The notes beneath the pieces were generated by a model. The model ran no database searches and was not told the DNA's origin. It saw only the letters and a list, made by a program, of their open reading frames with translations. Made by a program: the position numbers and the translations under genes. DNA of 35,270 bases from positions 1 through 35,270 of the forward strand of contig JAUXAU010000033.1 of assembly GCA_030619765.1 (NCBI GenBank). Direction: 5' to 3'. Positions 8,026 through 16,487 of the stretch are shown here, in pieces. Origin of the DNA: Thermoplasmatota archaeon (GTDB taxonomy: Archaea > Thermoplasmatota > E2 > DHVEG-1). Position 1 is the first letter of the stretch; every line of letters begins with the position of its first letter.

Positions 8026-9033
8026 ATGTCCTCAATGATTGACGATCTAATGCATCCTTCAGCTTATCCTGAGACGCCCGAGAATGTCATATTAGCTCAG
8101 ACGCATATTTCCACCGTTTTCATTGGGGATAAATTCGTCTACAAGATTAAAAAGCCAGTCAATTTTGGATTTTTAGATTTCTCAACCCTAGAAAAGAGAA
8201 ACTTTTATTGCAACAAGGAGGTCGAACTTAATGGCCGTTTTTCTAATGATGTATACCTCGGTGTTTACCCTGTAACTTTTGATGGTACAAAACATACCAT
8301 AAACGGGAAAGGTGAAGTTGTTGACTACGCGGTTAAGATGAAACGGTTAGCAGACGAAGACCTTATGAAATCAAGGTTTAGAAATGGTACTGTTACTTCT
8401 GAGGATATCGAAAGAATTGGTGAAGCTATCGCTTCTTTTCACAAGATTTCTATACAATCAGAAAAAATTAATGAATACGGTAACCTCGACGCTGTCAAGC
8501 TCAATACCGACGAGAACTTCCAACAGACAGAAGAATTTGTAGGTGACTCTATTTCAAAGGAACAGTACCACAGCTTAAAAAATTGGACTGAAGATTTTTA
8601 TAAAAAACATCAAGAGCTATTTATTCAGAGGATTAAAAAGGGTAAAATCAGGGATTGTCACGGAGACCTTCATATGGAGCATATATGTCTCACTGATCCT
8701 ATAATCATCTTTGACTGCATTGAATTCAATGATAGGTTTAGATATATAGATACCATCTCCGACATCTCGTTTCTGCTTATGGATCTTGAGTTTAACGGTG
8801 GTGAGAGGTTGTCTGAACAGCTCTGTAAAGCCTATCTTTCTTATGCAGGTGAAGAGGATAATGACCTCATCAACCATCTTATCAATTTCTACAAGGTATA
8901 CAGGGCTTATGTAAGAGGAAAGGTCACAAGTTTCATATTGAAAGATACTGCTATATCAAATGATAAAAAAACAAAAGCAATAGATATTGCTCAAAGATAC
9001 TTTACATTGGCACATTCTTACATTTTAGACTAA
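8026..9033 (+). CDS. Aminoglycoside phosphotransferase-fold kinase (COG2187-like)
   Basis: 335 aa with a eukaryotic-like small-molecule kinase fold. FVYKIKKPV (Lys40/Lys42) is the ATP-binding lysine region; CHGDLHMEHI gives the catalytic Asp214, and IIIFDCIEFND gives the metal-binding Asp230. The phrase NFGFLDFSTLEKR near the N terminus is typical of COG2187 proteins. In many bacteria this domain is fused to a P-loop kinase of the COG0645 type; here the second part is the separate gene at 9125, 91 nt downstream on the same strand. The substrate is unknown; resistance to aminoglycosides should not be assumed. Confidence 0.82.
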   Translation: MSSMIDDLMHPSAYPETPENVILAQTHISTVFIGDKFVYKIKKPVNFGFLDFSTLEKRNFYCNKEVELNGRFSNDVYLGVYPVTFDGTKHTINGKGEVVDYAVKMKRLADEDLMKSRFRNGTVTSEDIERIGEAIASFHKISIQSEKINEYGNLDAVKLNTDENFQQTEEFVGDSISKEQYHSLKNWTEDFYKKHQELFIQRIKKGKIRDCHGDLHMEHICLTDPIIIFDCIEFNDRFRYIDTISDISFLLMDLEFNGGERLSEQLCKAYLSYAGEEDNDLINHLINFYKVYRAYVRGKVTSFILKDTAISNDKKTKAIDIAQRYFTLAHSYILD

Positions 9034-9124
9034 AAAGTTGGAGATAACTAGAAGATTAATGATATAAACATATTATAATATTTGGGAGACATAATTTAAA
9101 TGACTCTCCTAAGGATGTGAGGAT

Positions 9125-9727
9125 ATGAAGGAACCCTTTGCAAAATTCATAGAAACTGAACTTGAACCGGGAACGCTTCTAATTGCGTGTGGTCTTCCAG
9201 GAACTTGGAAGACTGAGACAACAGCAGAAGTGTCAAAGATAAAAGGATTTCCTATACTACGGACGGATTTGATTCGTCGTGAAGTACTCAAAGGTATGGA
9301 TATATTCGATGAAAAAATAGCTAATAATTATGAGATACGGAAACGTGTATATGATGAGATGTTCAAACGGGCGGAAGAGACTTTGCAAAAAGATAACGGT
9401 GTGATTTTGGATGCAACTTTCGTAACCCAAGAGCTCCGAAGGAGAGCTGCAAGAATCGCTGCTGCACAGAACAAGATTTTTGTGGTTCTACAGACTAATT
9501 GTTCCAAAGATGCAAGTATCAATCGAATATTGAAAAGAACCAAAGAGAACTATGAATCAAATGCTCTTACAGAACAGGCTTATCTCAACAACTTGAAAAA
9601 ATTCGAAAACGTGGATTTGGACGATTTAAAAGGTCTCTATCCCAACCTCCCAATTTTACATCTAACAGTGGATACCGAATTAGATCCATCTGAAGATTGG
9701 TACATCATTGGAGTGGAAAAAAGATAG
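9125..9727 (+). CDS. P-loop kinase (COG0645-like) with altered Walker A
   Basis: 200-aa AAA/adenylate-kinase-fold protein. The start is supported by GTGAGG just upstream. The P-loop reads CGLPGTWKTE at residues 22-31: the Gly expected before the Lys (GxxxxGKT) is Trp28, encoded TGG at 9206-9208. ILRTDLIRREV and VILDATF match the sugar- or nucleoside-kinase-like pattern of COG0645. The C-terminal half includes a probable LID region with several arginines (about 108-140). Partner of the phosphotransferase-fold gene at 8026. Whether the Trp abolishes ATP binding or is a lineage trait cannot be told here. Confidence 0.78.
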   Translation: MKEPFAKFIETELEPGTLLIACGLPGTWKTETTAEVSKIKGFPILRTDLIRREVLKGMDIFDEKIANNYEIRKRVYDEMFKRAEETLQKDNGVILDATFVTQELRRRAARIAAAQNKIFVVLQTNCSKDASINRILKRTKENYESNALTEQAYLNNLKKFENVDLDDLKGLYPNLPILHLTVDTELDPSEDWYIIGVEKR

Positions 9728-9756
9728 GATTAAGAGATTGTAATTGAGGGTAATTA

Positions 9757-10776
9757 ATGGATATCCCTGGCTATTCTATTGATTTAGAAAAAATAGTAAA
9801 AACAATTAAAAAAGAGAAATACAAAAGAGTATCTTTACAACTCCCTGAAGGATTAAAAACATATGCATCACGAATTGTTGAATTTTTAGAAAATAAAACA
9901 AAAGCAACTATTATTGTATCAGCAGATCCTTGTTTTGGCGCATGTGATATTGCAAACAATGAATTAAAGAATCTAGATGTCGAGTTTGTTATCCACATAG
10001 GACATACATTTGTTCCAGAAATCGAAAATCTTTGGATTCCTACTACTTTTATTAATGCTCTATCAACTATGGATGTAACCAAAGCTGTTGAAAAATCCTT
10101 ATCTTTTTTAGAAGGGAAAAGAATTGGCATTGTTGCAACAGCACAACATCTTCATACGTTAGATACTGTAGAGAATATTTTACAAAAAAACAATTTTGAA
10201 CCTATCCTATCTGCTGGGGATGCGAGGATATCTACAAAAGGTCAGATTTTAGGGTGTGATTTCTCTGCAGGTATGAATATTATAGATAAGGTGGACTGCT
10301 TTTTGTTTATTGGAAGCGGTACGTTTCATCCTGTAGGTCTTTTGCTGAGTTCAAAAAAACCTGTTATCGCTGCTGATCCATATACAAATTCGGTAAAAAA
10401 ACAAGAGCTAGATGAATTAAAGGATATTATTTTACGACAGAGATATGGGGCAATTGCCAATTCGAAAAATGCAAAGAAGTTTGGGATTTTGGTTGGTTTG
10501 AAACGAGGCCAACAAAGAATGGATTTAGCTCACAATATCAAAGAGATGGTTGATGCTTTTAATAAGAAATCCTTAATTATTGCAATGGATAATTTTTCGC
10601 CTGTTTCATTGCAAGGTTTTGGTGACATAGATTGTTTTGTTTCTACAGCATGTCCAAGAATTGCAATTGATGACTATCTTCAATATAAGATACCGATTAT
10701 AACTTCTATAGAGTTGGAAATCGTTTTAGGTAAGAGAAAGTGGGAAGATTATAGATTTGATCAGATTCTTGGATAA
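9757..10776 (+). CDS. dph2: Diphthamide synthesis radical enzyme Dph2
   Basis: 339 aa. Starts diphthamide formation on the elongation factor 2 histidine by moving the 3-amino-3-carboxypropyl group of S-adenosylmethionine through a [4Fe-4S] cluster. The three cluster cysteines, one per domain, are visible: Cys59 (DPCFGACD), Cys167 (ILGCDFS) and Cys299 (STACPRIAIDD). Spacing and length match the archaeal homodimeric enzyme. LQLPEGL near residue 27 is also typical. GAGGGT lies before the ATG. The upstream kinase gene ends 29 nt before, so these may share a transcript. Confidence 0.93.
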   Translation: MDIPGYSIDLEKIVKTIKKEKYKRVSLQLPEGLKTYASRIVEFLENKTKATIIVSADPCFGACDIANNELKNLDVEFVIHIGHTFVPEIENLWIPTTFINALSTMDVTKAVEKSLSFLEGKRIGIVATAQHLHTLDTVENILQKNNFEPILSAGDARISTKGQILGCDFSAGMNIIDKVDCFLFIGSGTFHPVGLLLSSKKPVIAADPYTNSVKKQELDELKDIILRQRYGAIANSKNAKKFGILVGLKRGQQRMDLAHNIKEMVDAFNKKSLIIAMDNFSPVSLQGFGDIDCFVSTACPRIAIDDYLQYKIPIITSIELEIVLGKRKWEDYRFDQILG

Positions 10777-10836
10777 TTTACAAACCAATATATTTTTTGT
10801 AGCTTTATAATATCAAAGCAAAATTAAATAAAAAAA

Positions 10837-10850
10837 TATAAATAAATATA
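10837..10850 (+). promoter_or_regulatory. Probable TATA box for the DUF998 gene (leaderless)
   Basis: TATAAATAAATATA is centred about 25 nt before the ATG at 10869, the normal TATA-to-start distance, so the mRNA is probably leaderless. No ribosome binding site is visible. Confidence 0.5.
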
Positions 10851-10868
10851 AGTCCAATTATATTATAG

Positions 10869-11450
10869 ATGGCGAAAAAATCAAATCTAGAAAAAAATAG
10901 AATAACGAGAATAGCAGGCATTTGTGGAATATTGATCCCCATCGTTGTTTTATTGTGCATCGGACTTGCATTATCGCATTCACCATGGTTTAGGTTCACA
11001 GAACATGCTTTTAGTGACCTTGGGATTGAGGGTATCTCTGCGATATTCTTCAACTCTGGCATGATACTCGGAGGAATTCTCGCTCTAGTGTTTTCACTTG
11101 GATTGATAAAAATATTGCAAAACAAAACGGGGGCATATATACTTAGTTTAAGCTCACTTGCTCTTATTGGGATAGGAATATTTCCTGAAACAGTCTATAC
11201 ACTACATTTTATTGTTTCAGCAGCTTTTTTTATGTTACTTGCGATATCATTCTTAATAATTGGACTAACAATAATACGAGATCAATCTGAACGTACAATG
11301 GGCATACTTGCAACACTTTTTGCATTAATAGCTATCTGTTCAACTATTTTCTTGATACCATGGGAGGGCATCGCGATTCCTGAAACATTATCTTGCCTGC
11401 CGGCATTCATCTGGTGCATGGTGTATGGAATAAAAATGACATTTGTATAG
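10869..11450 (+). CDS. DUF998 family membrane protein
   Basis: 193 aa with about six hydrophobic segments. The first loop HSPWFRFTEHAFSDLGIEG and the following FNSGMILGGILALVF are the conserved core of DUF998, a widespread prokaryotic membrane family with no established role. The N terminus is short and basic (MAKKSNLEKNR). Convergent with the next gene; 30 nt separate their stop codons. Confidence 0.8.
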   Translation: MAKKSNLEKNRITRIAGICGILIPIVVLLCIGLALSHSPWFRFTEHAFSDLGIEGISAIFFNSGMILGGILALVFSLGLIKILQNKTGAYILSLSSLALIGIGIFPETVYTLHFIVSAAFFMLLAISFLIIGLTIIRDQSERTMGILATLFALIAICSTIFLIPWEGIAIPETLSCLPAFIWCMVYGIKMTFV

Positions 11451-11464
11451 AGTCGTTGTTTATT

Positions 11465-11478
11465 CATTTTTTAAAATG
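11465..11478. terminator. Possible bidirectional T-rich terminator
   Basis: CATTTTTTAAAATG lies between the stops of two convergent genes. It gives six T on the plus strand and four on the minus strand. T-runs are the usual archaeal termination signal. Confidence 0.4.
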
Positions 11479-11480
11479 TA

Positions 11481-12260
11481 CTAGAAAATCATAAAAATGA
11501 ATAATGTCCCTGCAATTACCGGCTGGTGAAACAGATAAATGGCTAACGAATGCTGTCCAAGCCATGAAAACATTGTAACAGGCTTGTATTTTGATAGATC
11601 AGGAATCTTAAATCTCCTTTCATTGCCCTTGTATAAGAAGTGTCCAAGTGCAATTCCAAACAAACAGGCGCCAAACCAGGGAAATAATGGAAAATAATCA
11701 ATGGTATATTGGGCGATGTCAGATTGATGCAATCCAACTGCAAGATGGAGAACTGTTGGGTTTTCAATTGTATATTGACCCATTATGATACCTGTAAGAA
11801 TTATCAATGTTGCAAACAAGATATTGTAGGATTTGAATTTAAGAAACGGTATACTCAATATTATTGAAAAACCAATACAATGTAATACTCCAAAGATTAT
11901 CGGTCTATCTGGTATGAATATCATCGTTATTATTGTTATAATCATACCAAGGCCAAATATTTTTAACCCACGCAGAAAAAGATGTTTGTTATATCTTTTT
12001 TCGTCGAAGGAAGGTTGATTGAGTTTCTTATTTTTGCTTACGACTAGACACATACCTAATAGCACAAAAAACATTGCAGGTACAATCTTTTGGAACTGAT
12101 ATATTTGGGTATTCATGGGAATAAACCCAAAATAATCTAAATCCCACATTATATGAAGAAAAATCATAAAGATAATAGCAAAACCTCGAAGTACATCCAG
12201 TTCGATGAATCTGCGAGAATGTGTTTGATATACTGGTTGAGTTAATTTAGTCAAATCCAT
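11481..12260 (-). CDS. DUF1624 / heparan-alpha-glucosaminide N-acetyltransferase-like membrane protein
   Basis: 259 aa with about seven or eight membrane segments. RRFIELDVLRGFAIIFMIFLH near residues 16-36 is the N-terminal hallmark of the family, with the conserved His36. The C-terminal LGQHSLAIYLFHQPVI is shared with other membrane acyltransferases (compare the acyltransferase-3 fold). These proteins are thought to pass acetyl groups across the membrane to sugars. The specific acceptor here is unknown; a surface glycan is a reasonable guess. Confidence 0.8.
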   Translation of the reverse strand: MDLTKLTQPVYQTHSRRFIELDVLRGFAIIFMIFLHIMWDLDYFGFIPMNTQIYQFQKIVPAMFFVLLGMCLVVSKNKKLNQPSFDEKRYNKHLFLRGLKIFGLGMIITIITMIFIPDRPIIFGVLHCIGFSIILSIPFLKFKSYNILFATLIILTGIIMGQYTIENPTVLHLAVGLHQSDIAQYTIDYFPLFPWFGACLFGIALGHFLYKGNERRFKIPDLSKYKPVTMFSWLGQHSLAIYLFHQPVIAGTLFIFMIF

Positions 12261-12330
12261 GGTGAATTACCTTCTCCTTCCACCTCTTCGTTTATACTGA
12301 TATTATTTAGCGTGCCAAAGTTTGTCACTA

Positions 12331-12343
12331 ATTATATTTAAAG
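12331..12343 (-). promoter_or_regulatory. Probable TATA box for the DUF1624 gene
   Basis: The minus strand reads TTTAAATATAAT, a good TATA element; transcription would start near 12308, giving a leader of about 50 nt. Confidence 0.45.
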
Positions 12344-12490
12344 CTATCGTGTTAAAATGTCAAAATGAAAAAATCATATTCTTAGGGCCCAATCCTTCTC
12401 GTTGAAAGAGGGAGTTTATATCGAGAAATGGTAATTCTAAAGTACATCTCTTATTATGTATTTATAACAGGATCTTAAGAATGGATTTTT

Positions 12491-12512
12491 CTAATATGTT
12501 GCTAATATGTTG
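12491..12512 (+). repeat. Tandem 11-bp repeat directly upstream of a TATA box
   Basis: CTAATATGTTG occurs twice with no gap (12491-12501 and 12502-12512), one helical turn apart, ending 6 bp before the TATA box at 12519. It is followed by an AACA that makes a small inverted repeat TGTT-GTA-AACA with the second copy. The location suggests an activator or regulator site for the secreted protein gene. Confidence 0.6.
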
Positions 12513-12518
12513 TAAACA

Positions 12519-12526
12519 TTTATATA
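12519..12526 (+). promoter_or_regulatory. Probable TATA box for the secreted protein gene at 12563
   Basis: TTTATATA; the start of transcription would be near 12548. AAAGGGGGAAAAAG directly before the ATG is a possible ribosome binding site. Confidence 0.5.
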
Positions 12527-12562
12527 ACACAAGTTTCTTATTATATTGAAAGGGGGAAAAAG

Positions 12563-13711
12563 ATGAGCGAAAATAGTTTGCTTAAAAGAGGAATTATCTT
12601 AATTGTAATTGTTTTGTTCTTTGGGGCAAATGTTACCTACAGTATAGGTGAGGAGAATGGAATTAATAGTGCTGCAAATGCTGGAGATATTATTACAAAA
12701 ATTATTTCTAGTGAATCAGATACAGCTACATCTAGGACCACAATCTATAACGGCAGCTTGTCAGGCTACGTCAATGATACCTCCATGAATCCAATAGAGG
12801 GGGCAAGAGTACGGGTGTACTTCCATGAGACATACGGAGAGAACTACACCGATTCCTCTGGATATTATCACGTTACCAACATCCCAATATGCTATTGTCT
12901 GAAGAATGCTACTTGTTCTAAGGAGGGCTACAAAACAGAGTGGGTATTGTTAGGTATCACAGAGAACACTACTTATGATTTTATCCTGATGCCTTTAGAC
13001 CTGCATCCTGTTTTTGATGGTACGATGGGTGAGAATGGATGGTATGTCAGTTGTGTTACAATAACGTTTGTGTATGATCCTGAGGAAATCGCAGCAGTGT
13101 ATTACACCCTAGATGGTGGGGAAGAGACGTTGTATACTGAACTGTTTGAAGTGTGTGAGGATGGATTTCATGAGCTATTGTGGCGTGCTGTTAATCATGA
13201 GGGGAATTGGTCAGACCCAGCATTAGCCTACTTTAAGATTGACCAAACACCACCTACAATAGATATCAATTGGGAACTATACTACGAGAATGGTATATGG
13301 TATCTCATAATTACAGTAACATGTGATGATGCTACGAGTGGTGTGGATTATGTAGAGTTCTATATAAACGATGGACTGGCGTTTACAGATAATACACCTC
13401 CATACGAAATTGTTTTGACTATACCCCCCACATACTCTGTCAAAGGATTAATTTGTGGACGGCAATTTGATGAACAAAATGTATCCTTTTATGCTTTAAT
13501 AGTTAAAATTAAACAGTATTGGCGACCATCCTCTACATTTAGTGTTGCTGTATACGATTTAGCTGGAAACGTAATAAAAGAAGAAATTAAATTTGATGTA
13601 CCTTCTATCATTGAAATACATTTGTTTAAGCGTTTAACATTCGCTAACAACTATACTGGACGAGTTGGCATATTCTTCATCAACGCAGAATTTGAGGAAG
13701 GTCCTGTATAA
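12563..13711 (+). CDS. Secreted multi-domain surface protein (CarboxypepD_reg-like and Ig-like)
   Basis: 382 aa. Signal peptide at residues 1-28 (GIILIVIVLFFGANVTYS). Residues about 63-140 form a carboxypeptidase-regulatory-like beta sandwich (GSLSGYVNDTSMNPIEGARV ... YTDSSGYYHV). Residues about 145-230 resemble an Ig-like/OmpL47-type domain (VYYTLDGGEETLY ... HELLWRAVNHEGN). A third Ig-like domain follows at about 232-285 (DATSGVDYVEFYINDG). The last 95 residues I do not recognise. It lacks the FPILRHLLGL tail of the protease at 18252 and has no C-terminal membrane anchor. Function unknown; an extracellular adhesion or scaffold role is inference. Confidence 0.8.
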   Translation: MSENSLLKRGIILIVIVLFFGANVTYSIGEENGINSAANAGDIITKIISSESDTATSRTTIYNGSLSGYVNDTSMNPIEGARVRVYFHETYGENYTDSSGYYHVTNIPICYCLKNATCSKEGYKTEWVLLGITENTTYDFILMPLDLHPVFDGTMGENGWYVSCVTITFVYDPEEIAAVYYTLDGGEETLYTELFEVCEDGFHELLWRAVNHEGNWSDPALAYFKIDQTPPTIDINWELYYENGIWYLIITVTCDDATSGVDYVEFYINDGLAFTDNTPPYEIVLTIPPTYSVKGLICGRQFDEQNVSFYALIVKIKQYWRPSSTFSVAVYDLAGNVIKEEIKFDVPSIIEIHLFKRLTFANNYTGRVGIFFINAEFEEGPV

Positions 13712-13849
13712 GCTTTCTAGATGCATTATATAAACAAAACGTGTGTTAGGAACGGTTTAACAAATTCTGTTACCCTCTAATTACCTAGAATGAGTGTACT
13801 TGAATGACTAAAAAACCTTTTATTCACTATTCTACTCACTAAGTTTGAG

Positions 13850-14506
13850 ATGAGTACATTAAAAATAGGTTGTAAGCCTCTCGACGATCTCCTTGGGGGC
13901 GGAGTTGAAAGCGGCATAATTACAAAAACATATGGAGAAGCTGGAGCTGGTAAAACAAATTTATGTTTACAAGTTTCCAGAGAATGTGTTGTAGCGGGAA
14001 GCAAGGTAGCATATATTGATACAGAAGGTGTTTCTGTAGAAAGGCTGAAACAGATGTGTACTAATAATTATGATTACAAAAAAATACTAGACAACATTCT
14101 CTTTTTTAGCCCTGCATCTTTTGAAAATCAGGAGAAAATGATCCATGGCGCCATTAAAATTAAAGACATTGGACTCATTGTTGTTGATACAATAAACATG
14201 TTTTATCGCGTTAATTTAGAAGATGATATGGAAGGTGCAATGCGTTCATTTACAAGGCAAGTGGCAAATCTACAAATAGCTGCGAGAGAAAAGGATCTTT
14301 ACGTGGTTTTGACTGAACAGGTGTATACTGATAAAAACGGTGATATAAAGCCATTCACAAACAGAGACACTGAACATATGGCAAAAACGATAATCAAGCT
14401 AGAGAAAACAGGCATCGGAGAAAGACAGGCTACTATTATGAAACATCGATCTCAACCTGAAGATAAAAAGGCTTTTTTTAAAATTAGTGCAACGGGTCTA
14501 GAATAA
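13850..14506 (+). CDS. radB: DNA repair and recombination protein RadB
   Basis: 218-aa RecA-fold ATPase, the euryarchaeal RadA paralogue. Walker A is GEAGAGKTN (residues 29-37) and Walker B is LIVVD near 122-126. The N-terminal helix-hairpin-helix of RadA is missing, and the length is right for RadB. It binds DNA and modulates RadA recombination. ATG is preceded by a TTTGAG stretch but no strong ribosome binding site. A GINS subunit gene follows on the same strand. Confidence 0.92.
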   Translation: MSTLKIGCKPLDDLLGGGVESGIITKTYGEAGAGKTNLCLQVSRECVVAGSKVAYIDTEGVSVERLKQMCTNNYDYKKILDNILFFSPASFENQEKMIHGAIKIKDIGLIVVDTINMFYRVNLEDDMEGAMRSFTRQVANLQIAAREKDLYVVLTEQVYTDKNGDIKPFTNRDTEHMAKTIIKLEKTGIGERQATIMKHRSQPEDKKAFFKISATGLE

Positions 14507-14580
14507 AAAGTTGAATACTTGCATGCTACTACTTAACTAAAATTATTTAACATAGGTCATTATGTGATATTTTGGACAAA

Positions 14581-15171
14581 ATGGAAGGAAACGAAATAAG
14601 CTACAAAACCCTAAGACGAATTCAACAACTAGAAAAAACCTCTCCATTGCTTACAAAAATTGATGTAAATTTTTATCATAAACTTTCAGAATATTTAAAA
14701 AATCTTGATAGTATCATAGAACAGGAGGAGAACTCTCAAAAGATCAAGCTCTTTAATGATGAAATTCAAAATACAAAAAAACTTGCTTTTGGTATATATG
14801 AGCTAAGAGAAAAAAAGATAGTACAAGCTGCACTTTCAAAAGTCCGTGGTGCAAAACCAGATTTAAAAAATGCATTAGATATTGAAAAAAAATTATACGA
14901 GTCTCTTATAGAGCAAATTATTCTCTCACGTAAAAAAATCTTAGAAGAAAAGTCAGATGAAGTTAAAAAAGATGAACTGAAAACAGAAACATTTAAAAAA
15001 GAAGAGAAAAAAAGAAATACCAATCCTATTGTAAGAGTATTAGAAGATATACCAGAATTTGTTGGAACAGATATGAAAACATATTCACTGCGAAAAAATG
15101 ATGTTCTGACCGTATCAAAAGAAATGAAAGACCCTTTAGTAAAAAGAGGTGTAGTAAAACAAATAAAATAG
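14581..15171 (+). CDS. gins51: GINS complex subunit, Gins51 (Gins15) type
   Basis: 196 aa from the ATG at 14581; an in-frame TTG at 14572 is less likely because a TATA-like AATTATTTAA lies about 40 nt before the ATG and the family pattern SYKTLRRIQQLEK begins right after it. The helical A domain occupies about residues 1-130. A charged Lys/Glu linker follows, and the small B domain sits at the C terminus (VLEDIPEFVGTDMKTYSLRK ... LVKRGVVKQI). A-then-B order identifies the Sld5/Psf1 class. The protein is part of the archaeal CMG-like replicative helicase. Confidence 0.85.
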   Translation: MEGNEISYKTLRRIQQLEKTSPLLTKIDVNFYHKLSEYLKNLDSIIEQEENSQKIKLFNDEIQNTKKLAFGIYELREKKIVQAALSKVRGAKPDLKNALDIEKKLYESLIEQIILSRKKILEEKSDEVKKDELKTETFKKEEKKRNTNPIVRVLEDIPEFVGTDMKTYSLRKNDVLTVSKEMKDPLVKRGVVKQIK

Positions 15172-15182
15172 CACACCTTACA

Positions 15183-15190
15183 TTTTTATA
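15183..15190 (+). promoter_or_regulatory. Probable TATA box for the L44e ribosomal operon
   Basis: TTTTTATA, 40-47 nt before the L44e ATG; predicted start of transcription near 15213. Confidence 0.4.
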
Positions 15191-15229
15191 TCACCTCCTT
15201 ATTACCCATTCAATCGATTTGTGATTCAT

Positions 15230-15508
15230 ATGCAAAAGCCTCGGAAAATTAAGAGATACTGTCCATTCTGCAAAAAGCATACGATACACGATGTTGAAAG
15301 AATAAAAAAGAAAAAAGCCAGCGAACTGAAACAAGGTCAGAGGCGATTTAGACGAGTAATGAAAGGCTATAGAGGATTTCCAAGACCAAAGCCAGAAGGC
15401 AGGGAAAAAACAAGCAGACGTGTAGCATTAAGATACGCCTGCAATGTATGTCATAAGATACATCAACCCCCAAGCATAAGGTCAAAAAAGTTTGAGGTGG
15501 GGGAATAA
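15230..15508 (+). CDS. rpl44e: 50S ribosomal protein L44e
   Basis: 92 aa from the ATG at 15230. An upstream in-frame GTG at 15221 would add three residues, but the family starts with M-x-x-P-K/R-K-I, matching MQKPRKIKRYCPFCKKHT. The two zinc pairs are CPFC near the start and CNVC near residue 74. The basic centre is rich in Arg and Lys, as expected for rRNA binding. First gene of the block L44e - S27e - aIF2-alpha - Nop10, an order kept in many archaea. Confidence 0.95.
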   Translation: MQKPRKIKRYCPFCKKHTIHDVERIKKKKASELKQGQRRFRRVMKGYRGFPRPKPEGREKTSRRVALRYACNVCHKIHQPPSIRSKKFEVGE

Positions 15509-15511
15509 ATT

Positions 15512-15688
15512 ATGCAAAAACCAAAAAGTAAGTTCATTAAAGTAAGATGTAATGATTGTGAGAATGAACAAGTTATATTTGATAAGTGCAGTACTACAAT
15601 ATTGTGTCACATATGTGGCAGTAAACTTGCTACTCCCAGTGGTGGGAAGGCGAAAATAAAAGGAAAGATTTTAGAAACTGTTGAATAG
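15512..15688 (+). CDS. rps27e: 30S ribosomal protein S27e
   Basis: 58 aa (MQKPKSKFIKVRCNDC...). The zinc ribbon is VRCNDC and LCHICGS with TPSGGKAKIKGKI near the C terminus, all standard for S27e. It begins 3 nt after the L44e stop, so the two are co-translated. Confidence 0.95.
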   Translation: MQKPKSKFIKVRCNDCENEQVIFDKCSTTILCHICGSKLATPSGGKAKIKGKILETVE

Positions 15689-15698
15689 GAATATTTGT

Positions 15699-16487
15699 AT
15701 GTTAAAAAAGAATTACCCTGAAGAAGGAGATCTTGTTGTTGGAACAGTTAATAAAGTGCAAGGTTTCGGTGCATTTGTTTCTCTTGACGAATATCCCTAT
15801 AAGGAAGGATTTATTCACATTTCTGAGATAGCAACTGGTTGGGTAAAACGTATTCGTAACTACGTTCGAGAAAAACAAAAAGTTGTCTGCAAGGTGTTGC
15901 GTGTAGATGCTGCAAAGAACCACATTGACCTTTCACTAAAAAGGGTAAACGATCATCAAAGAAGGGAAAAGATACAGGAATGGAAAAACAATCAAAAGTC
16001 AGAAAAACTTTTTGAAATGTTTGCAGAAAGCATTGGAAAATCTGCAGAACAATGTTATAAGGAATTTGGTAATAATCTAATTAAAAAATATGGCTCCCTT
16101 TATGGTGCATTTGAAGAATGTGCATATGATTGTAACACTTTAAAAAATGATGGATTTGATGGTGGTTGGTTAAAAGAATTTGAGGCAATATCAAAAGATA
16201 ATATATCAATTCCATTTGTTGAAATCAAAGGTCTTATAATGATAACCTCGTGGGATTCAGAAGGTATAAAACATATCCGTGATGCTTTAACTCTCGCAGA
16301 ACAAAGCGAGTATGAAGATGTGGAGATACAAATAAAATATATTGGGGCACCTCGTTATCTTATAACAGTTAAAGCACCTGATTATAAGGTTGCTGAAGGT
16401 CAAATGAAAAAGGCTATGGAGAGGGTAACAGAACATATTAGTAAGTATAAAGGTGAATGTGAATTCAAGCGTGAACTAGAAGAATAA
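15699..16487 (+). CDS. eif2a: Translation initiation factor aIF2 subunit alpha
   Basis: 262 aa from the ATG at 15699, 10 nt after S27e. An in-frame TTG at 15681 would overlap S27e and is rejected. The N-terminal S1 domain is at residues about 8-82 (EEGDLVVGTVNKVQGFGAFV ... KNHIDLSLKRV). A helical domain and then a C-terminal alpha-beta domain (about 168-255) bind the gamma subunit. With beta and gamma it delivers initiator Met-tRNA to the small ribosomal subunit. Its stop overlaps the Nop10 ATG by one base (TAATG). Confidence 0.95.
   Translation: MLKKNYPEEGDLVVGTVNKVQGFGAFVSLDEYPYKEGFIHISEIATGWVKRIRNYVREKQKVVCKVLRVDAAKNHIDLSLKRVNDHQRREKIQEWKNNQKSEKLFEMFAESIGKSAEQCYKEFGNNLIKKYGSLYGAFEECAYDCNTLKNDGFDGGWLKEFEAISKDNISIPFVEIKGLIMITSWDSEGIKHIRDALTLAEQSEYEDVEIQIKYIGAPRYLITVKAPDYKVAEGQMKKAMERVTEHISKYKGECEFKRELEE

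Larger units (their letters stand above)
12261..12562. other. 302-bp divergent intergenic region
   Basis: No coding frame or RNA gene seen. It holds a minus-strand TATA-like element for the gene at 12260 (12331-12343), a plus-strand promoter at 12519 with a tandem 11-bp repeat, and about 140 bp between (12345-12490) in which I see nothing specific. Confidence 0.6.

Noticed and set aside
8026..9033. Aminoglycoside resistance gene
   Set aside because: The fold is shared by many small-molecule kinases; COG2187-type proteins have no shown resistance role.
14766..15176. Minus-strand 136-codon open frame over the GINS gene
   Set aside because: Shadow of a Lys/Glu-rich reading frame (Phe/Ser-rich in antisense); the plus-strand protein has recognisable GINS A and B domains.
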